DNA of 64,000 nucleotides from Prosopocoilus inquinatus (GCA_036172665.1 CM069872.1:43634101-43698100), one strand, 5' to 3'. Shown: positions 46,011 through 58,185, counted from the stretch's first letter. Notes: generated by a model not told the origin, from the sequence alone. Numbers and translations are program-made.

Positions 46011-46757
46011 ACACGTGACACACGTAACTCAACCTAGTCTTTTTAACCAACGAGCTACGTCAAAAAGATGATTTTCTTGTTTGGTAGCTGAATTTGAGGT
46101 CTAAATCAAAAATTCATTCCCAGAAGTTTATGCACGAACGTCAGAATAGTGTCGATATGTGTCTAATTATTCTTCTACCTCGTTTTATTAACGATTAACT
46201 TATTGGAGGTACTGGTAGTAGTTAACTCTGAAGAAATTTTTACACAATATAACTCTATAACTGCAGAAACTTTAACGCAAAGAAAATAGTAGAATAAGTC
46301 GATAGACAGTACAAATTTTCTTTTCTTAGTACAAATTACGCCAAGCTTTATTAAGATGGTTAACGAGACTGGTTTAATTAACACTTTCCGTATCCAATTT
46401 TCATGGAATACCAATGATTTTATAAAAGCAATGGCAAGAATATATTTGGCATCGTTTTATATAGAAAGATAGCACATCGTAGAAAAGCAATTGCTTTCCT
46501 CCGCAAGTATCAAACTTGGGGAAAAATTAATTTGAATTTAATTAAATGGAAATTAAGTGTTAATTTCAAGGAATAATTACTTGGTATCGAGAAAAGACAC
46601 ATTTTTTCAAGCTTTAGGATCCACGAAGGAAAAACTGAGCGCTGTTCAAATGTCAGAGGTTTATGTGGACTCCCATCACATGTTATTTTCAGCTATAAAA
46701 ACAGTGCGTCTATTCAAAACACTTTTGCTTGCCCGATCAGCGATTCCTGTTGGTGTA
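46011..46757. other. gene-free stretch
   Basis: AT-rich with no supported feature. Confidence 0.4.
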
Positions 46758-47072
46758 GTGACCCTCTAGTAAGAGTCTGGCAGAATGGCGTGCATTTTTA
46801 ATTAGTTCCGCCATATTTCAGTAAAATTTACTTCAGCCAATCATAAGAAAGAATGGAAGTGCAGTTTGGCGAAAACACTTGAATTTGACATTGAAAATAA
46901 GTAAACAAGATTAGAAAGTGTTTCAATTTGACACTGACGGGATATTTTTTTGTTGAAATTTGACTTTGAAAGAGCAAGCAAGGTTAGAAAGTATTGTCAA
47001 TTTGACACTGAAGGAACTACTTTTGCTGAGAAATGGCTGACTCTACCAGACTCTAACTAGAGGGTCTCTAGG
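46758..47072. mobile_element. MITE, first of an abutting pair
   Basis: The ends gaccctctagtaagagtctgg and ccagactctaactagagggtc are reverse complements with one mismatch. The interior holds direct repeats of a tttgacactga-type word (about 46880-47015). The element is preceded by ttggtgta at 46750-46757 and followed by ttggtgta at 47073-47080. Confidence 0.7.
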
Positions 47073-47080
47073 TTGGTGTA

Positions 47081-47280
47081 GAGACCCCTTAATCAAAGTC
47101 TGGACAATGCCCCAATGTTATATCACAACAATTAGCAATGATTGGGAAGGATGAATGTAGGCGTTACCTTCTCACTTGTTACGTTTGATAGTTGTGAAGT
47201 TTCGATTTGTGATATAACATGGCAGCGCCAATCAAAACTTAGTTACGAATTGTCCAGACTCTTATTAAAGGGTCTCTAGG
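47081..47280. mobile_element. MITE, second of an abutting pair
   Basis: The ends gagaccccttaatcaaagtc(tggacaat) and (attgtccagac)tcttattaaagggtctc are near-perfect reverse complements and are of the same type as those of the preceding element. Inside, a second inverted pair (tgttatatcacaa... / ttgtgatataaca) shows a longer hairpin structure. It is flanked by ttggtgta at 47073-47080 and 47281-47288. Confidence 0.75.
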
Positions 47281-47288
47281 TTGGTGTA

Positions 47289-48927
47289 TCTTTCGAATAC
47301 CGAAGATTTCAACTTGAACTGTTGTGTTAGTTTTCTTGCAGTGCGCAACAAATTGAGTCATAGTCACATGTATCGCGGTTCCTATTTCATTTAGTACTTG
47401 ACATCTGACAAGAAGGTATCGTGATACGATGACGTGTTGTTTGCGTTCGCAGAAATATGCTAGCGTCGCAAATCTAAATGAAAGCTTTTTCATAGACAGA
47501 GAGGTTAATTAAATAAAATTAAATATTTTTCCTTCGTACCAATAGGAAAAAACAATTTTGACTTCGGTACTGATATTTACACGTAAAATAAGGGCTGGAC
47601 AGAAAAAATGCTCAACTTTTTAAATTTTGAGATGTGATTTAATATTTATTCACTTTAAAGTAAAACCATCTCTTTCATCACAGGTTTTGAATGCGTTACC
47701 TTGTTTAACACGACGTTTTTGTTTCTGTAAAATAAAATAAGAATATTTATGACATCTCGAACATCCCCATCTGCTCGTAAAAATGAGTTTTTGTGTGCCA
47801 CCACCGCAACACGAAGAAATTAATGACTGAAAAACCACGATCCGCCCTATTTAATAATGTTCCGCGTAGCCCTTAGGGATTCAAAAGATGTAGCACCACG
47901 GAGCCCGTTTAAGCGATCTTCTGGAAATAATGAACAAAGTGCGTCCGATAATGGAGAATTATCTCGAGGTTAAGCCCATTGTTCTGTGAATGCTAATGCG
48001 TGCGGTGATTAGTGCCTCTTCCGACCCTGTATTTTTCTTATTCTCGCACCCTCATTTCGTTATTTACGGTCACTGAATTTATTTCATTGTTATAATTTGT
48101 AATTTTTATCAAATACCTGCCAGGAAAAATAAATATTGTACATACATATTTCTAAACTGACAAATGTCACTCTTTGTAATGTTGCAAATAAATAATATAA
48201 TAAGTTATTCAACATGCTAATGAATTTTATCGAAGTGAATAATTCTAATCAAAAACTGATTTCTTTAACTAATTCGGTACACAGAAATTATCCAATAATT
48301 AAGTTTGCCTAGTCCGTAAACAGCTCTTAATGGAATTTTTGCCGGCAAACGTAATTCAATCTAGTTTCAGCCGATCGAATTATGAGCGGGTTGTCTGGAG
48401 AAATGTACGTAATTACGCACATAAATCCGAACTCTGCCATCACGGATCTCAGAAACTCCTAATGCAATTAATGTTATCTTGAGTGATGAAATTTCCTAAC
48501 TCAAAAATTTTCGCTAACGAATATAAACTTTAACTTGATAAAGCAGAAGTCTGCGAACTTGCTGTACTTATTTATTTTTGGTTGGAGGGGGCGAACGTTA
48601 AGAACCGAAATCGAAAATAAATAAATGAAACTTGTCATTTCAGAATCTTCTCCCATTGAAAACAAGATACGTTTCATTATAAATTAATAAATTACTACGT
48701 AGAAAATAAGTTTATCTACTCCCACTCAATAATGAACAAATTATTTAATAAGTTATTGTGTGCGAAGAGCTACATTAAATAAATCGTGCGTAACTGAATT
48801 AAATCTTGCGTAAAAAGTCAATGCAAAGCAAATGGGACTACCATAATTAAATGATTTTTGTTGACATTGTTGACAACGACACGACGCGACAACAAACATA
48901 ACAAAATTAGGTCGTAGATAAAATATT
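47289..48927. other. gene-free stretch
   Basis: No gene recognised. 47850-48060 and 48340-48480 are a little more GC-rich and outside any repeat, with no splice-supported frame. Confidence 0.35.
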
Positions 48928-49044
48928 GTACAACACACTTGTGTGAAGTAAGACTTTTATGCACTCCTTGCGATTAAAGCATCTTCGGCTCCTGCCTTAA
49001 ACTTCGCAATTCGTGCATAAAAGCCTTACTTCACACATTTGTAT
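48928..49044. mobile_element. short inverted-repeat element
   Basis: Left (aca)cttgtgtgaagtaagacttt(tatgcac) and right (gtgcat)aaaagccttacttcacacat are reverse complements over about 35 bp with few mismatches. Length 117 bp, non-coding. Confidence 0.65.
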
Positions 49045-50510
49045 CATAAATAACTATTATTCAATACGTATTTTCTCTGTGTTCAAAGTTTTTTCATTAA
49101 TTGAAGTCTTTATTAAGACCGAATCAATTGCATGTCTCGCCGAGACTTTAAGTTTTAACTGGCCAATTCTCAATGCAGATTATTTTGGCTACTTCAGAAT
49201 GCATTCCGACGCCCGCCGTCGCGTCGAAATTATTCGACGCGAACGAGTTATCGACGTCTGGCTCTTAACTTTATTGCAGCATCATTCGTTCTAATTAGAG
49301 TCTGGCTTCGCCGAACTGTGTTTGGCTCGGCGGGATGGGTATCCTCGAAACCAGCACTGTTTCAGTGATTTATCGACATCGAATTAAACGAAATCTTCGG
49401 TTGTACTCGGATCTGTTAACCGCACTGAAACAAGCGATTTCATTAGAGGCCCATTTCTTATAAAGCCTAACTTCTCCCATTAGGAGATTCTAACGATTTA
49501 ATGCTTTGAATATTTTAATCAAGAAAAAAAAATACAATAAAATATCTCATTATGTACTCTAGACAATACGTATTTTAATTCAGATTTAAATACAGGTCAA
49601 TCTTGACTATAATTAGGCACGAAAGAAAACCTTATTGAAATTTCAGTTAGTCGTGCATATTTTAGTCTTTGGCACCCGCGTTTGCTTACATTTCCTTCGG
49701 ATAAATCATTTCACGCTAGTTGGTGCCCTCAATACCTTCGAATTTGGCTACCTATTAGCTCGTCTCTCATCCCCCGGCCATCTCCACAACTTGGGCATAC
49801 CCAAAAAATTCCGACCAGTACAGGTAGGTTTCTAAAGGTCGTAATCGGCTGTTTACAATATTTAAAAGCAAAGAACAGCAGGTAATAAAGCCCTGTTCCG
49901 ATAACACTCGCCTGGTCGATCATATTTAACGTCGACACGATGCGATGAGCGTAATTTGCTCGGAGAGATCCCTCATTACTCTATCGCATATTCCATAACC
50001 AGAGATAACTGACACAATCTGTGTAGTAAATGACGAGGACACTAAGCAGAGACATTGTTCTGATTAGTAACTAAATTAAACCAGGTGCCCCAATTAGGGT
50101 TGCGAATGGCGGCGATATGTGGAAAACCGTAATATCTACATTTTCGGGTGAAACAAATTCATAATGAAAGTGACCAGCAGAAACTCAAAGAAAATATGTT
50201 TAAATTGACCACAGTGGGGCGTAGTCAACAGGCTCAACAATAAAAATAATTTTACTAACAGAAGTCTCAGAATAAGGTATAAGTTTCTGGATTAATTCTG
50301 CACAATTTTGATTCTAGCTTATCGTATCGCCATTAATAAGAATTAAGGATGTCCCCTCCCTCTCGTTCGACAACTCGAAGCGAGAGTTCGGCGCATTTGA
50401 CCCGCTCTGGAAAAGTGAGAAGGTCAGTCATCCTTTTTGAAAACGAGATGGAAAATCGGAGTTGCGTAACGATGCCCACCCAGTGAAGCCGTCGTGGGAT
50501 AACTCTAGCG
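49045..50510. other. gene-free stretch with CpG-richer part
   Basis: 49110-49460 and 49640-49940 are less AT-rich and carry 60-90-codon frames without recognisable similarity. At 49825 a ccagtacag|gtaggt string looks like a donor site but no matching acceptor or frame could be tied to it. Confidence 0.3.
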
Positions 50511-50945
50511 GTGTTACGGAAAAGGGCGCCACCCAGCGATGGTTACGCAACCCAAAGGTGTCAGAAACACAAAAATCACCTCATTGAAGGATTAATGAGC
50601 CTCAAGGAATCATACGTCAACAGATCCGCAACAGCACCTCCAAAAGCAAACGGGGAAAGCTCCCTCGAGGTGACAGAACCCCCCCAAAAAAAAACCCCGG
50701 TCTACTTAAACTTCTTCCAAAGCAAAACAAAATCCACCGTTCACCTCAAGATGACGTGTGAAAATCAAGTGACGCCAAGCAAGAGTGCGCCGCCCGCACA
50801 ATCAGGACGACATAATCTTGCCTTAAAACGAAACATCATCCGCGATCCACGGCAAAAGGCCGAAATCGCATCGAAGTTTGGAAACTCACTACTCCATCAC
50901 AAAAAGAAAATCATAACAAGGAAACAGTTAAATTATTTACTTTAA
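50511..50945 (+). CDS. hypothetical basic ORF in a repeat, 144 codons
   Basis: An uninterrupted frame starts at ATG 50511 if used (the segment MLRKRAPPSDGYATQRCQKH) and ends KKIITRKQLNYLL. It is rich in Lys, Arg, Pro and Ser with no Cys-rich or hydrophobic region, suggesting a nucleic-acid-binding or disordered protein if expressed. Its 3' two-thirds are repeated, with frameshifts, in the next two units, where QLNYLL is preserved. It is most likely the intact copy of a repetitive element's ORF (perhaps a retroelement ORF1) rather than a host gene. The family is not recognised. Confidence 0.3.
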   Translation: MLRKRAPPSDGYATQRCQKHKNHLIEGLMSLKESYVNRSATAPPKANGESSLEVTEPPQKKTPVYLNFFQSKTKSTVHLKMTCENQVTPSKSAPPAQSGRHNLALKRNIIRDPRQKAEIASKFGNSLLHHKKKIITRKQLNYLL

Positions 50946-52080
50946 AAAATATGATAACTTCTGCATTCTTTATCAGAAATCGTCTGAAAAGGAATTTTAA
51001 GATGATTTGAATTTTTTAATCATCAGTGACTACTACTCAGCCTCAAATTAGTCGGAGGGTATTATTTGTAAAAGTTATAATTTCTTTTTGCAAAAATTAA
51101 ATGGAAAGATATATTTCTTTTTTTTTTTCTGATATTACAAAGTTTCTTATCAGGAGCCTTATTCTCGAATCAGAAACATGGAATTGAAGGATCAATGAGC
51201 CTCAAAGAATCACACTTCAGCAGATCTGCAACAGCGTCTCCAAAAGAAAACGGGGAAAGCTCCCTGGAGGTGACAGAACCCCCCCCCCACAAAAAAAAAA
51301 AACGCGGGTTTACTTAAACTTCTTCCTAAGCAAACCAAGGTCGACCGTTCACCTCAAGATGACGTGCGAAAATCAAGTGACGTCAAGAAGAGTCCGCCGC
51401 GCGCATATCCAGAACGACACAATTTTGCCTTAAAACGGAATGTCATGCGCGATTACACGGCAAAAGGCCGAAATCGCATCGAAGATTGGAAACTCACTAC
51501 TTCATCACAAAAAAAAACCATAACAAGGAAACAGTTGAATTATTTACTTTAAAAAAATCATAACTTATGCATTCTTTATTGGAAATGAACGAACTTCCAT
51601 TCGTCTGAAAAGGAATTTTAAGATGATTTAAATTTTTTAATCATCAGTGACTACCACTCTTCCTCAAATTAGTTGAATAACGCCAAGCAAGAGTCCGCCG
51701 CGCGCACAATCAGAACGACACAATCCTGCCTTAAAACGGAACGTTATAAGCAATCTTACTGGAAAAGGCCGAAATCGCATCGAAGATTGGAAACTCACTA
51801 CTTCATCACAAAAAAAACCGTAAAAATGAAACAGTTGAATTATTTACTTTACAAAATATCATAACTTCTGCATTCTTTATCAGAAGAGAACGAACTTCCA
51901 CTCGTCTGAAAAGGAATTTTAAGATGATTTAAATTCTCTAATCATCAGTGACTACTACTCTGCCTCAAATTAGTTAAAGGGTATTATTTGTAAAGGTTAT
52001 AATTTTTTTTTTGCAAAAATTAAATGAAAAGATGTATTTCTTTTTTTTGTTATTACAAAACTTCTCACCAGAGGCTTTAT
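50583..52080 (+). repeat. three-unit direct repeat carrying the ORF
   Basis: Unit 1 (50583-51180) and unit 2 (51181-about 51670) both open attgaaggat(t/c)aatgagcc and run in parallel. Unit 3 (about 51671-52080) is 5'-truncated, joining at aataacgccaagcaagagtc. Each unit has gccgaaatcgcatcgaag, ggaaactcactact(c/t)catca, the QLNYLL codons, and then catcagtgactac and ctcaaattagt. Unit 2 has a longer C/A run (about 51281-51301) with a frameshift. Period is about 600 bp, then about 490. Confidence 0.8.
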
Positions 52081-52222
52081 TCTCGAATAGATGGAGCAGA
52101 TTTGTAAGAGAATGTGAGGTCAAGATGACGTAGGCTCTCATACAAACCTAAATTGTAGGAGAATTTTGAAGTCACGTTCTCTTACGAATCACTTTCCTCG
52201 ATTCGAGAATAAGACCCCTGGA
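52069..52222. mobile_element. palindromic MITE-like element
   Basis: Left ggctttattctcgaatagat and right cgattcgagaataagacccc are reverse complements, continuing inward through gtaagagaatgtgaggtca / tgaagtcacgttctcttacg. A further gccttattctcgaatcag terminus of the same type occurs at 51158, between repeat units 1 and 2. Confidence 0.65.
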
Positions 52223-53827
52223 GAACACCTCTCTTCGTCACTTTGAATATACATTTGTTTTTTCTTCGGAAACTGTAGGTATTACGGGTTTCAATATACC
52301 AGGTGTTTGTGAAATAAGGGCAGAAATTTATACCTGTAATATATCACCGTAAATGGGAACGTTGAACTTACATGTCCTTAATAAAATTTTTACGTATTTC
52401 TAGTAAATCGCGGTTGAAAATCGGGCAAGAAATAATCGTTCGTCTATGTCTTTGAGGTAGGTCACGAAAAGGAAATTTTATTGGAACAAGAAACGGAAGT
52501 GCAATCGAGCACCTTTGCCGAAGTCGAGAGGCCAATAAAAGCGTTTCTTTTAACGTCGCAGTAAGTTGTATTACGGCTGAGCGAAACAATTTGTTTCGTT
52601 TTTTGCCGATTGCCATTCTTTCTTATTGGGATATCCGATATATGATATACGACACCATGAACAAATACAAAGAGTTTCTTGCTAAAATTAGTAAACCAAC
52701 AGAAAATAACATTATAAGCAAACCAAACTGTCTTTTATACCTTATACTCCATTTTGTATTGGCACTTCATCATTTTTAGCGATAGAACAGAAGTCTCATC
52801 TCAGCAATTGATTATTATCTTTTTAAAAATTTAGTAAATGCTTGCTGCTTCACAGTAGATAAATCCCTCAATACTGCTCGGGTAAAAGAAAGCTGCACTA
52901 GTTTGCTAACATCCATCATCTTCCCGACTATAATTTCGTCCATTAATTTTGCCCCGTCGTCGTCGCTTCACTTATTTCATATTAAAGTGCGCACATACGA
53001 CATTTTTCAGACTATACATAAATTATTCACGAGGGACGTTCTCATCTATGTATCTCGACATCGAAAAACGAAAAAATTCTTGCGTCATTCATAACAATTT
53101 GAGCGGCGGCAACGCAAGAAGTTAGTTGTAAGACGTAATACTAAAACACATAGATTACGCTGAGAGAATTAATTAGTTTGTAATTAGGTACCTAACTACA
53201 CATTCCTGCTGCAATTAACACTTCATTTATTATACTTGCTGTTAGTTAAATTAACTCAAATATTGATATTAATTAATTTGAATTTAAATGTCTTGTCCAG
53301 AATTGTGATTTATTTGACTAAACTTAAAGTCAATCGTGCATTGTTATGAATTTCCTGTTTTAATGAATTTGGGTCGAATTAACGTCAATTCGCAGATAAA
53401 TCATACTAATAGGATATCAAGTTTATCATCACCCAAGCAGATTAAAGTGGTACATCACCGTGCAAACAGTTTGATGTACCGTCCGGACTTTATCGTAATT
53501 AGGACCATGTAGATCCGGCAAGCCGCACGTCACCCGGAGTTTACGCAACGTCCGGAATAAAGACCTTTCGGGAGGTGCACGCGACCTGACGAGCGCCCCC
53601 CAAAACTTCAAATCCCTACACAATCAACCTTAATTAAAATCTGGTCGCGGGTCGCGGCTGAAAATTTCGACAACATTAGCTATTTAGGGGGAATACCTAG
53701 ATGGAAAGTTGCGTTGAGCTTTTGGGGGATTATGCAGGATACAACAAGTGAAATAAAATTTACATTTCGCCACATTTAAGGTTTGGGTTAATAGTTGTTA
53801 GTAGTTTAGGTAGATTAGACAAATCTT
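52223..53827. other. gene-free stretch
   Basis: No gene recognised. 52440-52600 and 53430-53620 are CpG-richer and have 60-80-codon minus-strand frames without similarity. Confidence 0.35.
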
Positions 53828-53951
53828 AGGTCTGTTTGTTATCCTGTACTAGTGCCACTCAAAAAAGTATCTTTATCTTGTGGTAATGTATGAGGTTAGA
53901 ACAAGACACAAATACTTTAGTGTACATTAGTGCAGGATAACAAACAGTCCT
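53828..53951 (+). mobile_element. short inverted-repeat MITE, copy 2 of family A
   Basis: Ends aggtctgtttgttatcctg and caggataacaaacagtcct. The core around gttagaacaagacacaaata is the reverse complement of the core at 3440-3480, so this is a second copy of the element at 3398-3521 in the other orientation. Confidence 0.7.
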
Positions 53952-54914
53952 CTTGACTTTCAAAACTATACCCGTGCCCATTTCGCTTTAAATTGAAATT
54001 ATCCTACCTCATGCAGAGAAACCATCATTAAATATAATATGGCTTCAGTTTATTTATTAAAATTATAAACATCTCTCATATTCATAATTACGAAACTGGA
54101 AATAAAAATTTCATAGTAAGCACTGAACACAGTTCTCGTCCGTGCTGACATGTGGTAACATCTTGAATGCGGGTTTATACTCCTAATTTCATTCCAGAAG
54201 GCGAAAAGGCTGGAAACAGCGTTAGCTGGTGTGTGCGTGCAGAAATGTGGGGTTTCGTCGGACTACAACAATAGAGCGCCGGGCGATTGAATGTACAGAA
54301 TAACCTGACCACAATACTAGAGCACTAGGCTATGCTGCTTGTGTGGTGTGTTAATGTTGGACTACAAGAGAGAGAGCGCGAAGTATTGTTGAGTGATTTA
54401 TTAGTGTAGATATTGGCAAAAAACTGATTTAAATCGGCTCTATGCCGATAATTATACCCATCAGATCAGGCGGGAAATCGATAATTCTGTATCATTGGAT
54501 GGACTGTCGTTCGAATTAGCGATGATCGTAGTCAATCCTTTTTCGGCAACGGGCGGTATCTATTCTGTTTACCCCGGTGGTTACCGTAATGACCAGGTGA
54601 TAATGACGCAACATTATTCGCTAAACAATCGGAAATCGGATGCAACTGCGTCCTAATTCGCTAAGAGGCGTTCTAATTTTGTGTTTGTATCGACGATTGT
54701 CATCGTAACTTTAGCCGTTTTCCAACGGCCAAAATGAGCTGCTCGGAGCTCCTCTGAACTGATCCAATGTGTTCCAATTGCAGGGTGTGGAACGCACTTG
54801 AACTGATCTTTTTTTATTTCCTCCCGTCCCCTCATGCACCTGTATCTACGACTACACACTCTTATACGACTTACGCAGCGTTCTCGGAAGTGTAGTTAAG
54901 ATCAGATCAGTTCA

Positions 54915-56725
54915 GATCATCTTAGGTAGTTCCAGGGAAGCTTATGGAGACTATGTTGAGGAATCGTCTGGTCGAGCAATTGGACCATAGGGGCACCATA
55001 AACCCTTGGTTAGGGTTTATGGATTTAGAGTCGGGAAATCGACTCTGATCGCCTTAGAAAGCGTAACTCAGATCGTCGAAAAGATACGTAGCAAGGTGGA
55101 CAAGAACAGAGAATATTGCACCATGATAACACTGTATGTGAGTAACGCTTTTAACTCTACTCTGTGGTACTATATCATGAAAGCTCTGCATCTTAGCAAA
55201 CTAGAGAGCTCTCTCACTAGGCTGATATCTTCCTACCTGACGGATAGGCATGTCACATCGCTAAGTGGGAAAAAACTGAGGCTGACCTGCGGCGTCCCAC
55301 AGGGATCGGTCCTCGGACCGACCCTGTGGAATATACTGTTCAACAGGGTATTGGAGGAGAAGCTGGGAGAGGGGGTTACAACAATCGCCTACGCCGACGA
55401 CCTGGCGATCATAGCGGCAGCAAGAACAGTGGGCCTGCTGAAAGAAAGAGTGCTGTACGCGGTTAGCAGAATAAAGTATACACTGGACTGTATAGGGCTT
55501 ACGTTGGCAGGAAATAAGACAGAAGCTGTCATCTTAGCGGGTAAGAGAGACCTAAGGGAGATGAACCTTAGCACGGAGGTCGGTATGGTAAAAACTGTCC
55601 CCTCAATTAAATATCTAGGAGTCCATCTAGATCGAGACTTAAGAATGGCGGAACATGTTAAGCAGACGCATAAAAAGGGTCAAAAGGCCTACACGGCGTT
55701 GGCTAGGCTAATGCCAAATGTAGGTGGCCCTAAACCAAAGAAAAGGAAAATGCTGCTATCGTCCATAGTGCTCTACGCAGTCCCAATCTGGCATAAGGTG
55801 ACCAAATATAACAGCAAATAAACTAGCTGGAAAAGCTGAACAGGCTAGCAGCCATACGGGTCACATCGGCATACAGGACGGTGTCCACCGAGGCGATTCT
55901 GGCGATCGCTGAGATATCCCCCATTGAACTGCAGATCAAAGAGAGGGTAAAGCTCTACGAAGGACGGACTACGAAGACTTTGGCCAGGAAGGAGATGTTT
56001 ACCGAATGGCAAGGCAGATGGGAGCACTATAACGGATGGACTAAGGTTTTCATCAGGAACTAGAGCCAAGGAGCTCGAAAAAGGGGGAGGTGGATTACTA
56101 CGTGACCCAAGCAATCAGTGGGCACGAAGTCTTCGGCAGTTACTTGCCTGCGATCAAGAAGCTGGACTCCGTGAGGTGCTGGTACTGCGATGAAGATGTG
56201 GACAGTGCAGAACACACCATCTTTGTATGCGAGAGATGGGAGGACCTGAGGAGAAAGGCGGAGGCCACGATTAACAAACGGCTGGAAAGGGAAACAATCG
56301 CGGAGACCATGCTCGAAAGCGAGTCAGCATAGAATGCGGTGACGCATATGTTGAGAGGGAAGGCCGAAGACGAAATGAAGCTAAGGCAGGAGGAAAGACT
56401 CTGAGCGTAAAGGAGAGGCGGGAAGGCGAGGAGGCGAAGACGTTTCAGATAAGAGGAAGGACAGAAGAAGGAAGAGGAAAGGATAAAGAGGGAGTAGGAA
56501 TGAAGAGGATGTGAAGAGGAAGGAAAGGATGAATAGGGAGTAGGAATGAAGAGGATGTGAAGAGGAACGAAATGAGAGAAGAGAAGAAAGAGGAAAGGAG
56601 GAATAGAGGGACAGGCGGAAGAGGATTACAAGTGCAGAGGAAGAAATGCCGAAGGGCGGTACCCTCTGCATCGAGTGTGAAAAAGAGGAAAGGGGTTTAG
56701 CTGGTAGGCGCCCGGCATCTCCAAA
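54915..56725 (+). pseudogene. 5'-truncated R1-like LINE, reverse transcriptase and C-terminal knuckle
   Basis: Reading across three or four frameshifts gives METMLRNRLVEQLDHRG (54940-54990), YGFRVGKSTL, TLYVSNAFNSTLW, then RLTCGVPQGSVLGPTLWN near 55280-55335 and IAYADDLAIIAAA near 55385-55420. SIKYLGVHLDRDLRMAEHV follows near 55600-55660, then the LY/W motif VLYAVPIWH. The longest uninterrupted part is 55006-55821. Downstream are LNRLAAIRVTSAYRTVSTEA (about 55830-55890) and a CCHC knuckle, CWYCDEDVDSAEHTIFVC, near 56178-56231. This order (RT, thumb, C-terminal CCHC) fits the R1/TRAS group. The canonical F/Y-ADD is intact but frameshifts make the ORF dead. The 3' part is GA-rich and ends near gtaggcgcccggc. 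Confidence 0.85.
56360..56690 (+). repeat. GA-rich tract with 46-bp tandem
   Basis: Almost pure purine on the plus strand. The words ggaatgaagaggatgtgaag recur at 56497 and 56543, showing a 46-bp tandem duplication. It lies in the 3' region of the R1-like element, so it is probably part of its 3' UTR. The 96-codon minus-strand frame here is an artefact of composition. Confidence 0.7.
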
Positions 56726-57600
56726 CTGTCAGATTGACATCTGTTACCTTGACGTCGTTCCTTCTGTCAGATTGGCGCTACTAGATGAGTGTCAGATGAC
56801 GTTGCTCCTTGTCTTGTTTTTATGAGTGAGTCCATCCAATATGTTAGATTAGATTTCAGTAACATTATAATATTTGCTTATCCAACTTTACCGACCTAAT
56901 TTTGAACTGCTTCTTCCGCCTCACATTCGACCCCACTTTTAGTTTTCAGTCTCCTTTTTTGGATGTTACATCGTGGAAGTGGTGTTTACTTCGAAGACAA
57001 ATATGTTTATTCAATACCAATTGCCTATTGCTGTGTTTGGCGATTTATAATAACAATAATTTGCCTTTATTTTGCTTGGCGCTTCCAGTAACGACCAAGA
57101 TTTAAATATTCTAAAACAACATCCCATCTAACCAAACATACAATCCAACTGGCCAGTAGGAAATGTTCCTCTGAAACAGATACAAACGCCCCTTTCTAAT
57201 TTTTATTGATATGTGATGAAAAATAAAAACGAAAATGTCGCACTCGGCTCCTTTGAAATTTGTCGGCAAAGACACTGCCGTTACAGATGTTCGACCATAG
57301 CGTCTGCCATCTGTGGACACTGGTGGGAATGATTCACATTTATGATTGTCGGCTTCCTTCGATCTTCTGAAACCAAGGCGAATCACCGCACGTGCAGCAC
57401 CGCCAAGGAAATATGTTCAAGAAGGGCACCCTTTGACGCTTGCAAATCTGTCGAATCGAGGCAAGGCGAATTTCGTGTCAGCGACATTGCTTGAAGTGAA
57501 GGATGTTCAACGGTCGCTTAAGACAATTTCTGGTTTAGGAAACGAAATTCTCAACCACAAGGAGGTGCGGGCGATCAAAGCCACTACTCGCTTATTACAG
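56726..57600. other. gene-free stretch
   Basis: No gene recognised. An 85-codon plus frame at 57346-57603 (RPRRITARAAPPRKY..., ending RLLQ) has balanced composition and stops at the edge of the next hairpin. No family is recognised and there is no splice support. Confidence 0.35.
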
Positions 57601-57733
57601 TAAGGCCCAGTTTTACAATGACGGTTTAACTTTGAGCCGAAGCTTAAACCCTTCACGACAATTGTTGAAATAATCGTTGCTAAGGGTTTAAGCCTCAGCT
57701 CAAAGTTGAGCCCCATTTGTAAAACTGGACCTT
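57601..57733. mobile_element. foldback MITE, 133 bp
   Basis: Ends taaggcccagttttacaa and ttgtaaaactggacctta are reverse complements with one mismatch. Inner words ggtttaactttgagccgaag and ctcagctcaaagttgagccc also pair. Arms are about 55 bp, loop around ccttcacgac...cgttgc. Confidence 0.85.
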
Positions 57734-57835
57734 AGTCAAAAGTTGTAGGTTTGAGATTTTTTAACTAATGTAATGGAGGGGGAAAGTTCCAATTTGTCTT
57801 TGCCTGTGTAGTTTCTCAGCTGCTGACAGAAACGT

Positions 57836-58185
57836 GAATTAATTAACCAAAAAGAAAAACAAATAAATAAATCAATGCAGAAACTGAAGAAAGACGATTT
57901 GATTATTTAATTGATTTCAAAGAAATCAGTAAATATCAAGAAGAAAAGCTAAAAGGAAGATCTCAGAAGGAAGAGCGAAAGCAAGAACAAAAAGGAAAGA
58001 GAACCGGAAGAAAACCAGACGAGAAAATTCTTGTTCTTGCTTTCGCTTTTCTTTCCGTCATCTTCCTTTCAGTTTTTCTTTTTGACTTTTGTTGATTTCT
58101 TTGAAATCAATTAACCAAGTCGTCTTTTATCATTTTCTGCATTGATTTTGTTGTTTGTCTGTTTCTCTTTTTGAATAATTAATTA
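57836..58185. mobile_element. foldback element, 350 bp
   Basis: Arms of about 150 bp: left includes aaatcaatgcagaaactgaa, tttaattgatttcaaagaaatc and gagcgaaagcaagaacaaaa. Right has the complementary ttcttgttcttgctttcgct, gatttctttgaaatcaatta and ttctgcattgattttg. Identity is about 80-85 per cent. A smaller atggcg...cgccat hairpin follows at 58229-58251. Confidence 0.8.

Noticed and set aside
56381..56671. 96-codon minus-strand Ser/Leu-rich frame
   Set aside because: It is the complement of a GA-rich tract in the LINE 3' region.
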